Assembly: GCA_030062745.1 (NCBI GenBank)
Contig: CP099839.1
Span: forward strand, 24,851,324-24,915,323
Direction of reading: 5' to 3'
Source: Capitulum mitella
Lineage: Eukaryota > Arthropoda > Thecostraca > Pollicipedomorpha > Pollicipedidae
DNA: 64,000 nucleotides
Shown: in pieces, positions 1 to 10,929 of the stretch
Layout: the number at the start of each line of letters is the position of its first letter
How positions within the stretch are numbered: the stretch's first letter is position 1
The notes under the pieces: generated by a model
Told to the model about the DNA's origin: nothing
The model's input: only the letters and a program-made list of their open reading frames with translations
The model's database searches: none
Position numbers and translations under genes: made by a program

Positions 1-1318
1 CGCTGGCCGCCAGCGCCCTGCAGCCGCCTGTTTGTTTAAAGTGGTCGTGTTTGGGACATGTGGCGCCGAGCGGTCTGCAGCGGTCACCAGGGCCCCATGA
101 CCGGGTGGACTGCGCCTGTCGAGCGGGCAGCCTCAGCCACCCCTCCCCGGCCCTGCCGCGCCGGACAAAGACCGGCTGCCGCCTGCGCCTCGGCCAGAAA
201 ACCGAGACAGCTCACCCTTCACTGGCCGTAATGACTCTGGTAATTGGTCGACGGCGTTCGGCTGGCTGGGCGATTGTAGCCGTTTTCACGCGGTCGGGGC
301 CGACGTCCAATTTTGACGCAAATGAACTGTCATACGGAAGGCAGAAATCGATAGGTTCTCGCGGTGGACCATTATGGAAATGGCTGGCATGTCGCGTGGT
401 GGTGCTCCCTCTGCTCGATAACGCTCTCCTGGCCGCTGACGCTCTGGCGTCGATATTGGTGGAAATGAAGCCCTGAAGCGGTCGCAGCTTAAGTGATAAC
501 ATTTGCCTAGTCAGTTGAAGAGCGCCCCGGATTCCGAAAATAGCTGCTTCGGCGCGTACCGACAGGACGCATGAGGTATTCAATCGAAAACTGAACAGCG
601 AGCTGACTAGAATGAGAGGCCTGACATGCTCTCCTCTGCGCGGATCTGACGCGAATCTCGCGATAGGGGATTGTGGGAGTTCACCCGAAGGCCTGATGCA
701 GGGAAACACCCCGTGCTACAGCGTTTAAGTATCGTGCCTCTGTTCTTTCACCGTTAAAGAATGGGCCGAAAGTGATTGGGGAGTTCAAAAAGCAAGTGCC
801 CCCCTCGAGATCTAAAAATGCTTTATGTGACTGCTGTATGCATTTTAATTCGTCGATACTTCCTTGCTTGTCAACAAAGCCATCAGTTTTGACCGTGTCT
901 TCCTGAGCCGCCAATATTGCTTGTTTCGGAAACAAAGAACCGACCTCTCCCGAAGTATCGCACCATGCGGAAAGGGGACGTTTCATCTGAGTGCTCGCTA
1001 CGGAAGCCTGTGCGGCTTTGCACTCAGCAGACTGGCTCACCCTTGGCCCCGTCCTTGATCGCTGATTGGGCCATTACAACTCCGCAGCGCGGCCGCGCCT
1101 TTGAGCCGTCTCTTTGGCGGCGTATATGGCGGTGTATTTGTGGATGCGCCTTCTCCGTTGCCTGTTTCCGTCCGCAGTTGGGGTGGGCCGAGTCTGAGTA
1201 GGATCAGTGAGTCGATGGCGTTCGTCGCGTTGTTGAGGCGGGAGCGAAATCGCCGCCTGCGCTGCCGGCCAGCGGGCGCCGCGGAAGAGACACCCCTGAC
1301 CGTGCCGACCGCCCACAG
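1..1318. other. Presumed intron upstream of the homeobox exon
   Basis: No coding segment could be supported on either strand. The first 44 homeodomain residues expected upstream of the exon at 1319 are not encoded here in any frame, so the preceding exon must lie before the window. The stretch ends with an acceptor (CCCACAG, last base 1318). Open frames in this GC-rich DNA have no recognisable domain. Confidence 0.6.
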
Positions 1319-1737
1319 GTGAAGATCTGGTTCCAGAACCGGCGCACCAAGTGGAAGAAAGCGGAGAACGAGGCGGCTGCGGCGAACGCCGCCGCGACTG
1401 CCGCAGCCGCCGCGGCCGGCGCCGACGCCGCGCCGGCGGCCGCCACCAGCCCGCGGACCTCCGAGTCGGAGCTGTCGTCGGCCGGGACCGGACTGACCAT
1501 CGATGCGCCGGAGCCGGAGCCGAACGGCGGCAGGCCGGCCTCTTCCGGCGACGAGTCGCAGCCGGTGCCGGCCAGTCCGGCCGCCGCCAGCGGTTCGCCA
1601 TCTCGCTCTCCACCGCCGCCGCCGCCGCAGACACTGCCGCAACAGCTGCCGCAGCAGCAACCGCAGCCTAAGCCTCAGCAGCCGCCGCAGCTGCAGCAGC
1701 AGCCGCTGCAGCCGCAGCAGCAACAGCAGGAGCAGCC

Positions 1738-1787
<50 letters not shown>

Positions 1788-1921
1788 CGCTCCGCCCGGC
1801 CAAACAGCGCAACGGCATCGCCAAGCTGGAGAACTTGGTGTTCGAGCGCGAGAAGGAGGCGGCGCTCAACAACAACAATAACGTAGTCTCGGAACAGAGC
1901 CGACAACGGGCCGAGAGCTGA
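1319..1921 (+). CDS. Homeobox protein, NK-like (ANTP class), last coding exon, partial
   Basis: This is the 3' coding exon of a DNA-binding developmental transcription factor. It opens directly after a CCCACAG acceptor and encodes VKIWFQNRRTKWKK, which is homeodomain positions 45-58: most of recognition helix 3, with W48, F49, N51 and R53 all present. An intron between homeodomain residues 44 and 45 is common in ANTP-class genes. The core fits NK1/NK7-type proteins, but the residues after it (AENE, then alanines) do not match the QNPG seen in NK1, so the subfamily is left open. The tail holds an alanine-rich stretch, proline-rich and glutamine-rich low-complexity regions, a run of 15 glutamines and a terminal asparagine run, and ends at TGA 1919-1921. 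The exon contributes about 200 residues. The helix makes a homeobox identity secure; only the family name is uncertain. Confidence 0.87.
1739..1783 (+). repeat. Pure (CAG)15 tract encoding polyglutamine
   Basis: Fifteen uninterrupted CAG codons lie in the homeobox exon, preceded by about 60 bp of imperfect CAG/CCG repeats. Pure CAG tracts of this kind are prone to length variation, so allele differences are expected here. Confidence 0.95.
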
Positions 1922-3042
1922 TCGCGCTGCCACCTGGTGGGCGCGTGGCGAAACAGGGTGTGGCCGCGATGCCGCTAGATCGCGGCCCGGTCGTACTACA
2001 GGTCACAAGCCAAGCATACGTTGGCTCCCGCCACGCACGTTGGCAGTGCTCTTCCTCTATTTACACCCATTTTGCCTTACTTTCGCTCCGTAGACTGCTA
2101 GCCCAAGCGAAGCGGCGGCGAAATGATCGAGCTCGATGTCGTGGCGTCTCGACCTGGCGGCATCCGCCACCCGTCTCCCCGACTCAAGTGGCGGAAACGC
2201 TCGCCTGAAGACGGCAACGCGTAGCCCGAAACGGACCATAATCTAGATACGTACGCGCGAGTGCTTGTCCATTATTCGCCCCGGCTGTGCGTGCGCGGCA
2301 CGCCGTCGCAGAGAGGCCTTCGTGACACATCATGCTGACGTGCCCGGCGCGGCGGCGGTGGCGTGCGGGCGCCGGCCGGTCGGCGCCAGGCGGGCGGGGT
2401 CGCCGCCCTCGGTGTACTGTGTTAGTCGTGGAGCGCGCCGGCGGCGCACCTATTTTTGTAGGCGACGCGGCGACTTGAGATCGGCTTGCGTAGAGTCCGG
2501 GGCTAGTCATCGTCAGAGCTTATCCGGGGTGCTGGCCGACGTCATCGGGAAATTTCGGCGCGCGGTCACCCCGGCGGAGGGCGATGGCGTCTCGGAGCGG
2601 CGGCAAACGTCGACCGAGGCTGGTCATACCGTGCACCGTGTTCAGGAGCGTCAAATTCGGCCGCGTCCTGACCTCAGTGGCTTCGCAGAACTGGCGGTAC
2701 CGCAAACTCGTTCACGAATTGCTCGTGAATCCGGCCCGCGTGGCTCCTCATGTTATCATGGGCTGGTGGGCAGCGCGCAATACGTTCCCCTTCTGCCCCG
2801 GCCTTTCCGCTCAGTCTCCGGAGGTCGCGGGCAGTACAAAGTTTTTGGATCTTCTGGCCGCGTTGGGATTGGCCAGGCCAGTGCCGCTCTTAGTACACGA
2901 TGTGGTTGGTGTAATGCTGTTGTAGCCGTGGTTTTGTGTTGATTATTTAATTACGAAAGTAATCGCTTAGTTTGCATGTCTTGTTTCCACCACTGAGATG
3001 TGTATGTGCGTGAAAAGGTGGGCGCTTAAATCAAAATACACA

Positions 3043-3048
3043 AATAAA
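3043..3048 (+). promoter_or_regulatory. Candidate polyadenylation signal of the homeobox gene
   Basis: AATAAA lies 1.1 kb after the stop codon and is followed within 25 bp by a G/T-rich stretch (GGCAGGTGGG). I found no better hexamer nearer the stop. The sequence match is clear; use in vivo is inferred. Confidence 0.35.
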
Positions 3049-3508
3049 CACCAGACGGCAGGTGGGAAGATGCATTAGTACGTAGCATACTGAACACACA
3101 AGGTTGTCGTAACGCATGCACGCGTCGTAAGGCGTCTGACATCATGGATCGAGAAAAAGGGTCAACAGTAAGATTTTGACCGAGCGCTTACTTCGAGGGA
3201 AAATAATCGTAGTAGTGGTTGCATGGCGCTTCAAATGCAATACTGATAAGTACTACTTACGATTTCAGCCGGAAAAACCTGAAACACACTATTTCCCCCG
3301 CAACAGATTGCGTCGTCACTGGTATGGTAACCGCCAGCCGCTCGCGTAGGAATTTTTGACGTTTCTGCGTTAAATAGTTTGTTTACGTGAGATCTCGACG
3401 CTGATTGGTCGTCGGTCGGACTCAAGGTTCAATCAAGAGTAATAAAAAAGGTTGGAGAAATAACTAATGCGATATAAATTGTCTTTAAAATGAAAAAGTT
3501 AGTCGTTG

Positions 3509-3510
<2 letters not shown>

Positions 3511-3543
<33 letters not shown>
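3511..3543 (+). repeat. (TAA)11 microsatellite
   Basis: Eleven perfect TAA units lie in an AT-rich intergenic stretch and grade into imperfect AATAAT repeats up to about 3590. Confidence 0.95.
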
Positions 3544-3547
<4 letters not shown>

Positions 3548-3780
3548 ATAGTAGTTATAATAATAACAAACAACAATAATAATAAGAAAGTAAAAATATT
3601 ACAAGGATGGAAAAGTGAACTTGCAGTTTAAAAAATACAAAGTAAAAATGAAAAAGTGAAAAAAAATATCAAAAGGAATCACAGAACAAAACTGAAAAAT
3701 ATTAGGAAGTGAAATAAATAAAACAATTGTGAAAGTGAAATAAATAAAACAATAAATAAAAATTTACCGTAACGTAACAT

Positions 3781-3850
3781 AGTAACTTAACCTAACCTAA
3801 CATAACCTAGTCCAGCACAACCCAACCTAGCAACCTAATGTAACCTAACG
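3781..3850 (-). repeat. Degenerate CCTAA (TTAGG complement) repeat
   Basis: About a dozen imperfect ACCTAAC-like units. They read as degenerate TTAGG telomere-type repeats on the minus strand. Unlike the TTAGG tracts at 11.1 and 36.4 kb, this one is not enclosed by inverted arms. Confidence 0.55.
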
Positions 3851-4981
3851 AGTATTAAATGTCAATGTAATAATACTGATATCAGATATCCCAACAATTA
3901 TCTAATACAATAATATAACGGCGTAATAATTCAGCAGTTCCTCCAAGTTTAGTTTGTGGCAACAAAATAGAATTTTCATACACATGACGTCATTATTCGC
4001 TTGAAGATGCGTGTACGGTCTACACATCCTTGCAGTCAATAACATTAACTTTGGTGGCACTACATTTTCCGCCGCGGAATAATGTTGTTCTCCGCCAGTC
4101 GACTGCAGCACGGTATTACTGAGTCGTACGTTATCGTTCCGATTTTGTTGTTATTTTTTAGACAATCAAGTAGTGGAAAGTACGGTTAGAAACAGGATGA
4201 TACATTCTTTACATTGGTGGCAATTATACAAAGGATTGTTCGCGATTTCGTCGGGCAGAAAGTTACCTTTAGCCACATCCAGCAATGGAACAAAACTTCC
4301 TTGTGTCGATTGTTCGGCATTCTGGGAAAATCACATACTTCCCTCCATGCACCAGTACAGAGGGAGCTGTGCAACTATTATTGCTGGAAAACTGGGCAGG
4401 CGACGCATACGCCGCACCCTGAGTGCATGCCTCTGAAAGTCACAGGTCTCACGAATTCGTCCCTCACAGTGGACAAACGATAAATGAGTTTCATTCTAGT
4501 AACGTGAGCGCACCAGCAGCACACATCATTTTGCCGTAGAATATACAACAAAAGACACAGTTCTGTGCGGGAATGAAAACATCATAACAACCAACTCCGG
4601 GAACCACATCCTGGGCCCCTGGTGCCAGCTGTCGACCGAATCCGGCCGCCAGCGTACACATGAGCAAGTATGTCAGCATTCTGGCGCGAAAAACCAGACG
4701 TCGCGAAGAACACCAATTCTCGTTTTCACCAACAGCGCCGAAAAGCGATAAAGCAATAAGTCGTCCCGTTTCACGACACGAATAAGACTTCTTTCATCTG
4801 TTTCCGTAATTCACTTCCCATCAACCGTTATCGTCTTCCAGAAACCCAACAGCCACTGTCGATTCCTAACCATCCGGTCGCACCCTTCCCTGGGCGTGGG
4901 CGCCAGGGACTGGCGACAATTAAAGCTACACACCCAAATGTGAGCGTGCCACCACCGCCGCCGCCGCCGCCAGCCGCCCTC

Positions 4982-5573
4982 TCAGGCCTGCCGCGTCCGC
5001 AGGTCGTCCTCGCCGTGTGCGTATCTACACTGCGGCGCCGGCAGCGGGCAGCCGGCCGGCAGGTGGTCGTGCTGCCAGCAGCGGCTCGTCTTCAGGCAGG
5101 CGGCCAGCTCGGGCCGCGTGGCGTCGGCGCGCAGCCAGTCGGCGCCCTGCAGCGTGACGGCGCCGCCGCGCACGCGGAACACATGCGCGTGGTTCTTGAG
5201 CAGCGTCTGCAGGCCGCCGCACTGGCGGCGCAACTGGTCGAGCGCCTCGGGGCCGAGCAGCGCGGCGGCGGCCGGCAGCGGCAGCCGGCCCACCTCGGCC
5301 AGCCGCAGCGCCACGCGCCGCACGGCCGCCGCCGCCGCGTCCGCCGCCAGCTGGCTGCAGTTGCGCACCGGCGGCGCGGCGGCGCGCGGCCGGAACGTGC
5401 CGGCGGCCGTCAGCTGGTGCAGGTCGGCGGGGGCGACGGGCCGGGCGCGGCGGCGGCCCACCACGCAGCGGCGCCGCGTCGACGGAATACGGAGCCGGTC
5501 CCGCTCCGGCGAGAAGCCGCACCGTTCGGCCAGGGTGAACACGTACTGCATGTACTCCTCGTACTGCGACAGC
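4982..5573 (-). CDS. TRMT44: TRMT44 exon 6, C-terminal part and CCCH finger
   Basis: The acceptor GATGGCAG before 5573 joins AG to G, restoring arginine (DTR|LSQYEEY). It contains RIPSTRRRCVVG, an alanine- and arginine-rich helical region, CGGLQTLLKNHAHVF, and the CCCH finger; the stop TGA is at 4984-4982. The exon is far more GC-rich than exons 3-5. Confidence 0.94.
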
Positions 5574-8500
5574 CTGCCATCAGAGGGACAACGTGCCCTG
5601 CATGAACTCCTCGAACTGTGATAGCCTCCCGTCAGATGGACAACATGCACCGCACGTTTTCCTCGTACTACGACAGCCCGCCGCGGTGCGGACTACGGTA
5701 AGTGGCAGCCTGCCAAGGGAAGAAACACGGTGCCTGGCTGGGACGGAGGATCGCTGCATTACACAGCGCTACTGCGGAGCAGGATGTGCGTAGTGAAGAC
5801 AAGCGTTAATGATTTTAACTAGCACAGCCTGACCAAAGGCTGACACTTCGACGACAAAGGAGGCAATATAGGGCTTTATATCCTTTATGACAATACAGTG
5901 CGTTTTTATGGAAAGCAATGATCTAAGACGAATCACTGTACGTTCGGTTCCTACATGCACTGGTTGTGATAAAGCAGATGAATACAGATTTGGAACGATC
6001 ATAAGGCAGTGAATGAATCACACTACCACTGTTGTACGACCAGGAGTCGTCAGTTGCGCCCGCCATCACCCAGCAGCGCCCCGAGTGATGCCGCACTCTG
6101 ACCTGGTGTCGCTGCGCTGGTACTTGGAGTAGAAGTCCCAGGGACAACAGGGCAGCAGGAAGAAACTGGTGCTCGGCCCCGTGGCCGCCGCCATCAGTGG
6201 CACCCAGGGCGTCAGCTCGTCCGAGTGGTTTCCGATCAGCCAGTCGCAGCCCGGGTACGTCGTCTCCGCCGACGGACTGATGGTGGCCACCTGGCGGCCG
6301 GCGACGTCATGCGGCGTCAGTGACGTCACCAGAGGGGAGAGGTCAGGGGATACGGCTGCGATGGCACAGGTATTCACTTTTCACGTTGGTGAGCATACTC
6401 GCGGCACTGCGTCCAGCAGATGCGATGGTTCATATGCCAGGTGATCATTGGGTGGGTGTTGTGTGTTAATGGTGGTACCAATAAGGATACATAAAACCAC
6501 TACGTGAACGATGCAAAGAAATTAAATGGCTTTTGCATGCCATCAACATCCCTTTCGTCCCATGGATCAACCTCAGCGAGCACCAGACACGGTGGCTGGC
6601 AGACCGAGCGCCACACAATACCACGCACACACAAATCCATGCACACACCGGCCGTTCTATTCGGTCCAGCCCGTACCAGGCCGCGACAGGCACCCAGTAA
6701 CAGGAATGAGCAGCAAGGCTGACAGTGATGCCAGACCAGTAATCACTCACGTCCCGTCTGGTGCAGTCCAGACAGAGACGGTGCGGTGCGGTGCGGGATT
6801 CCCTTATTTCCGGTTCGGTGGGGCCTGGGTACGGTGACAACAGAACGGGACTCCCCCACTTCCGGCCGGTTGAGTCGCCGCACAGACGGTGATAACGGAA
6901 CAGGCAGAGATGCCTCCCTCACTTCCAGTATAGATCAGCCCGGATGCAGTGTTAGCAGAGAGGGACCTCCTTACCTCCAGTCTGGTGGAGTCCGGGTACA
7001 TTTTCCAGATGGCGCGAGATCGGATGTCGACGCCGTAACCAGGGTGTCCCTCCGAGCAAAGGATGTGCACCTACAGGGGTGCGCCTTTGGGGTTACAAGC
7101 ACACCACCGAAACCCAGTCACAAGAACTGATTCCCGGAACACCAAACAATTAGCACCCAGTAATAAGCAATCCAATAACTAGATCTATATGTGCTGAAGG
7201 AAACTAAAACGTCAAAAGCATACAAAAACGCAACATGAATGCAACATCGTGGTTGTTAAAAATACTTGCCAAACCTGAATGGAAACAAACATCAGCAGAG
7301 CTTTAACGTACTAAAGTGACATGTTGCAGGTTAAATAGATCAAGATCACATATCGAAGTACTCGGAAACAATCCCTGTGGATCTCTTCAGATGATCGGTT
7401 CCGCCCAGTGAATAAAGCCGCTGATCATTTAAACTCGATGAAATGTCCGCTGCAGGTGGAAGCTGTCTTTTCTAAAACACCGCTCAGACCTCACCAGAAA
7501 ACCATTGCCACAACCGATGTCAACAAAGCTCTGCTTCTTGTCGAGCCCAAGACAGTTCCTGTCATCTTCCCAAAGCATCAGAAGGTAGGTGGCGATGGCG
7601 ATGTCTTCATAGACGAACTTCAGGGGATCTGTGTTTTTCGGCCAAATCTGACATAAAACAAGTAAGACCACTCAATCACATGGTGATTCGTTTAAGAAAC
7701 AAATGAAGTACACAAGTTTTTTATCTGGATAAATGACATGACAGCAAGGCCAGATTCAGCTTACACATCAAAAGAGCAGACAAAAAAATCAGCACATACA
7801 AACATGCAAGCAAATGCATAAATGGTGACAAGGGAGGACAACTAGAAGTCTTCAAATATGCTGGTGATCGTAAATACGAAACAGCTGAAGCGACGGCAAT
7901 GTTCCCCAGACGTGGGCCATGCTAATTTACCTTAACAAACTCGGCTCCATATCTCTCTTTCAGTTCATTGTAGAGGTTGGTGTAACGCTCTGGATCAACG
8001 AGCTGCAGAGATGGCTCCGCCTGGGGCCGCGCCGTCTCCGACGCCAGGTCCGCCGTCCAGCGCGCCATCTTCGGCAGCACGTGCTCGGCCAGCCATCTGG
8101 CGGACGGACTGTCAGCCGCCGACGGTGGCGCCAGCAGGCGGACGCTGTCCGACACTAGGTGCACTCGGAACGGGAAGGGTGGGATCAGTCTGCTGTTGTT
8201 CTGAAGTGGCAAGAAAGCCACAAACGTCGCATCTGAAACAAAACGATCACAACGAGCTGAGGTCTCCAACGACGTAGGAAGAAGCTCTCTTACGTCGAGA
8301 AATATACGACACATTTTTATCCAATGTGCATACAATTGATACAATGTACACAATGGATGTACGATGTATATCCATTCACCCCTAACACGGTTGGGGGTAA
8401 ATGGAATGGATATCGAATCTGCCACAAAACATCATTCATTCTATACATCACAATTCATCTGAAGATCAAACAAACAGAGAGGCCCAACCGCGGCCAAACG

Positions 8501-8904
8501 CGGGGCAGTGTGCACATCGCACTGGAGTCCCCAGACACAGGTCACTAACCCTTCACCACCAGGTCGTGCTCCGGGGCAGCGGCGGCCTGGCGGGGCACCA
8601 GCCTCCTGAGGAGCAGCCGACGCTGGCCGGCCGGCCCCTCCGAGCCGCAGAGCGCGCTCACCGCCGCGCAGCCGGCCAGCTCGCCAACGCCGGCCACGGC
8701 AAGCTGGGCGCACGCCGCCCGCACCACGTCATCTGGCATGACGTCATCGCCGGGCGGCCAGGCAGTGGCCGCAGCAACGCGCCGGTTCACCACATGAGTC
8801 CGGCTGATGAGGACGTCCGCCGCCCGCGCGAAGCCGGCTCCACTCCCGTGCGCCACGGGGAGTGACGTCACAGCAGCCAGAGCCTCCAGACAGTGTGGCA
8901 TCAT
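4982..8904 (-). CDS. TRMT44: TRMT44: tRNA-Ser (uracil-44-2'-O)-methyltransferase, six coding exons
   Basis: SAM-dependent enzyme that, in its family, 2'-O-methylates U44 of serine tRNAs. Coding segments on the minus strand are 8904-8550, 8232-7931, 7647-7495, 7070-6975, 6290-6103 and 5573-4982; all junctions are GT-AG and in phase, giving 561 aa. Conserved marks in order: WLAEHVLPKMARW (exon 2), KFVYEDIAIATYLLMLWED (exon 3), SAM-binding motif FVDIGCGNGFL (about 260-270), HILCSEGHPGYGVDIR (exon 4), WLIGNHSDELTPW (319-331), FFLLPCCPWDFYSKYQR (exon 5), RLRIPSTRR (391-399), CGGLQTLLKN, and a C-terminal CCCH zinc finger (C530, C540, C547, H551). It is shorter than human TRMT44 (757 aa, from memory), mainly through a shorter N-terminus and the loss of a linker before the C-terminal part. 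The start is the first of two adjacent ATGs (8904, 8901); an exon farther upstream is possible but not needed. Confidence 0.94.
5574..6102 (-). other. TRMT44 intron 5
   Basis: The intron lies between the CAG|GTCAGA donor and the GATGGCAG acceptor. Nothing beyond the splice sites is recognisable. Near the acceptor, three short near-repeats (CTCCTCGTACTGCGACAGCC-like, at about 5552, 5605 and 5657 on the plus strand) look like local duplications of the exon 6 start. Confidence 0.6.
6103..6290 (-). CDS. TRMT44: TRMT44 exon 5, NHSDELTPW motif
   Basis: The acceptor CCGCCAG before 6290 was chosen because it is in phase 0 with exon 4 and gives exactly the 20-residue spacing between LE and WLIG that I recall from vertebrate TRMT44. 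The donor is CAG|GTCAGA (phase 2). Confidence 0.92.
6291..6974 (-). other. TRMT44 intron 4
   Basis: The intron lies between the GAG|GTAAGG donor and the CCGCCAG acceptor. Its first 230 bases are made of degenerate copies of the exon 4 end (see the repeat at 6746-6999); the remainder shows nothing recognisable. Confidence 0.7.
6746..6999 (-). repeat. Intronic minisatellite made from the exon 4 / 5' splice-site region
   Basis: About five units of 50-60 bp. The unit at 6961-6999 spans the true exon 4 end and donor. Plus-strand units near 6904, 6847, 6796 and 6746 have the same layout: GGGANTCC, then a splice-site-like segment, then a G-rich part resembling TGGTGGAGTCCGG. On the gene strand the donor reads GTAAGG in the real copy, GTGAGG and GTGGGG in the next two, and AATAAG in the fourth. 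Confidence 0.6.
6975..7070 (-). CDS. TRMT44: TRMT44 exon 4
   Basis: Acceptor CCTGTAG, donor GAG|GTAAGG; 32 codons from VHILCSEGHPG to STRLE. The end of this exon and its donor are copied in decayed form several times into the following intron. Confidence 0.94.
7495..7647 (-). CDS. TRMT44: TRMT44 exon 3, SAM-binding motif
   Basis: Acceptor TATGTCAG before 7647, donor CTG|GTGAGG after 7495; exactly 51 codons, phase 0 at both ends. It starts IWPKNTDPLKFVYED and ends in motif I, FVDIGCGNGFL. Confidence 0.95.
7931..8232 (-). CDS. TRMT44: TRMT44 exon 2
   Basis: Acceptor TTTCAG before 8232 (phase 1, rebuilding GAT/Asp); donor AAG|GTAAAT after 7931 (phase 0). It encodes DATFVAFLPLQNN through to YGAEFVKV, the region before the methyltransferase fold. 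Confidence 0.92.
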
Positions 8905-8922
8905 AATGGTTGGCACCTCCTC
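8550..8922 (-). CDS. TRMT44: TRMT44 exon 1 (first recognised coding exon)
   Basis: It follows an acceptor (TTCCCAG) ending at 8923, so a 5' UTR exon probably lies upstream. Coding starts at ATG 8904. The segment HVVNRR near residue 40 and RRLLLRRLVPRQ near the end match the sparse conserved points of the animal TRMT44 N-terminus. The donor is G|GTTAGT, phase 1. Confidence 0.85.
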
Positions 8923-10929
8923 CTGGGAAGAGTAGACATGACAACAGAGCAAGCATGACTGTCTGTCCTCTCTAAGAATGTCTTTGCACATCCAAGACAG
9001 GGATACAGTGATCTGTTGCCTATGCATGCATGTGCTCATGCATGTGTGTCAGCATTCAGAAACATGCGTAAAAAGGCATAATCATGAAAATACTACCTGC
9101 AGAGCTGCAGAGAAAAAAGAGGTTGCAGACATATGCAGTGCCAATATGGATTCACACAGTTAAAGAATTGAGCTACCCTCTGATGAAAATTTCATGACTC
9201 AATATCCATTCCTCCCAAAATCATTGACCTTCAGAATGCATAACAGCTGGGTCAGGCCAGCTGCTTCATTTGGTTGCTTTCTGCTGATTGAAATAATACT
9301 CACTCTGCCTAGACCCTCACTCTACTTCAGTTTTTTTAACAGTCTAGGTGCCAGTGGTGGAGGACTGGGGGGGGGGGGGGCGAGCAGGCAGCAGCTGCCC
9401 CATTTCCAGTCAAAATTTAACATGAATCCCATGGCACTGCATGGCAAGAAACAAGTTAAGACATGGGCTTCCCCCATCTCTGGAGAGGATTTCACACCAA
9501 TGCTGAAGCCAATTTAACAAGAAGTTTTTCCTTGATGATACTAAAGCAATCAATCCACTGTCACAATCTGGACTACAGGTAGGATAGGATGGGGCAATAT
9601 GAGTATAATTCTGATTTCATGTGTGTGTCCCTTCATTCACATATAACCTCAGAGTCCATTGGTAGTGCCAACAGTGTAAATAAGCATCCCTTTGGTTGAA
9701 TCAAGTACATTTTTTTACGGCATATTTTGGTGTTAGGATCATGCCTGGACTACAATGAAAATTATGACTATTCATTTTATCCGACTGAGGGGCAAAATGG
9801 GTGCAGTAGCTTCACTATTGAATTCTATAAAAAAAAATACCCACAGCCCACTTTCTTGATGGTGTCAAAAATGAGCAAAGAAAATCTGTTCTTCAAAAAA
9901 TGTAGGTGCATGATTCCTAGATGATTTTTATTTACCCAAGTTGCACAGAAGGAAACACTAAAAGAATGCATTATTCTTTATCATCAAAATTTTGTCTGAA
10001 AACCCAACTGAGCTTTTTCATTTCAGCATCACAAATTACTTCTCATTCACAATGAAAGGATGCAGCAGCATGCACACCATCCATGCACTCATGAAGAGGT
10101 TGGCCCTGGAGCATGAGAGGGCTTTGGCCTGTTTTACCCATTTTACCACACTGGTTTGCAATGAGGTAAAATGTATACTCATTTCACCCCATTGTAATAT
10201 AATGAGCACTAACACAGTAGACATTTCAAGGTAAATACAATTTTTTGCACTAGAAGAGCCAGTTTATTAACTAAATTTTATGTCCTTAAATCAGTTTTTG
10301 GAGGTAAAGAAAAATGTACATGAAATGTTTTAGATCAAATTAAACAAACAGCACAGCCAATAGATAGAACTGAACATGTAGATGTTATGGGTTCATAACT
10401 GATGTAGATTTTGCAATGCACAATGCACAAAGTCATTAGGGTAATATTTTTTTATAAAGTTGGTCTCTGTGCATTATACTCATTTTGCACCATATGCTAA
10501 TATTGTGCAAAATGTACCCCATCCTACCCTATGTTATCATCTACCTGGCATCAGAACTGCATTCTAGAAAAAAGTGTTTTGATCATTCAGAATGCTTGCA
10601 GAACCTTTTATTTTTTTTATTTTGCCTCAACACAAATATTATCTCTGAATGGCATGACTTGTGCATATTGCATTTTTTTTTACTCTAAAACAGTAAAAGA
10701 ATTTCAATCATCACCAAAGTCCCACAACCTGATAGCTGTTTTGTTAAGTTAAAAATAATGGTCCTCTTCACACATGCAGACGAACAAGATGCAAGCATGG
10801 ATTCTCCATGTACTGTGGTTTGATGGATCGGGGATGTACAAGGTATTCAGCTTAGTAATGCGATGCAATGCCAGAAAAATGACCATCAAGACGGAACAGG
10901 ACTGGAATTTAACGATAACTACCACAGCC

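Larger units (their letters stand above)
1922..4981. other. 3' UTR of the homeobox gene and intergenic DNA between convergent genes
   Basis: The homeobox gene (+) and TRMT44 (-) converge on this stretch. The first 1.1 kb probably contains the homeobox 3' UTR, judging from an AATAAA at 3043. From about 3420 to 3900 the DNA becomes very AT-rich and simple, with a TAA microsatellite and AAAAATATA-like filler. I saw no coding exon with a recognisable domain. Confidence 0.6.

Noticed and set aside
1037-1933. 298-codon minus-strand frame opposite the homeobox exon
   Set aside because: Antisense shadow of the CAG/CCG-rich coding exon; it consists of leucine and arginine runs.
4940-5605. 221-codon plus-strand frame
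   Set aside because: Antisense shadow of TRMT44 exon 6, whose minus-strand reading has clear family motifs.
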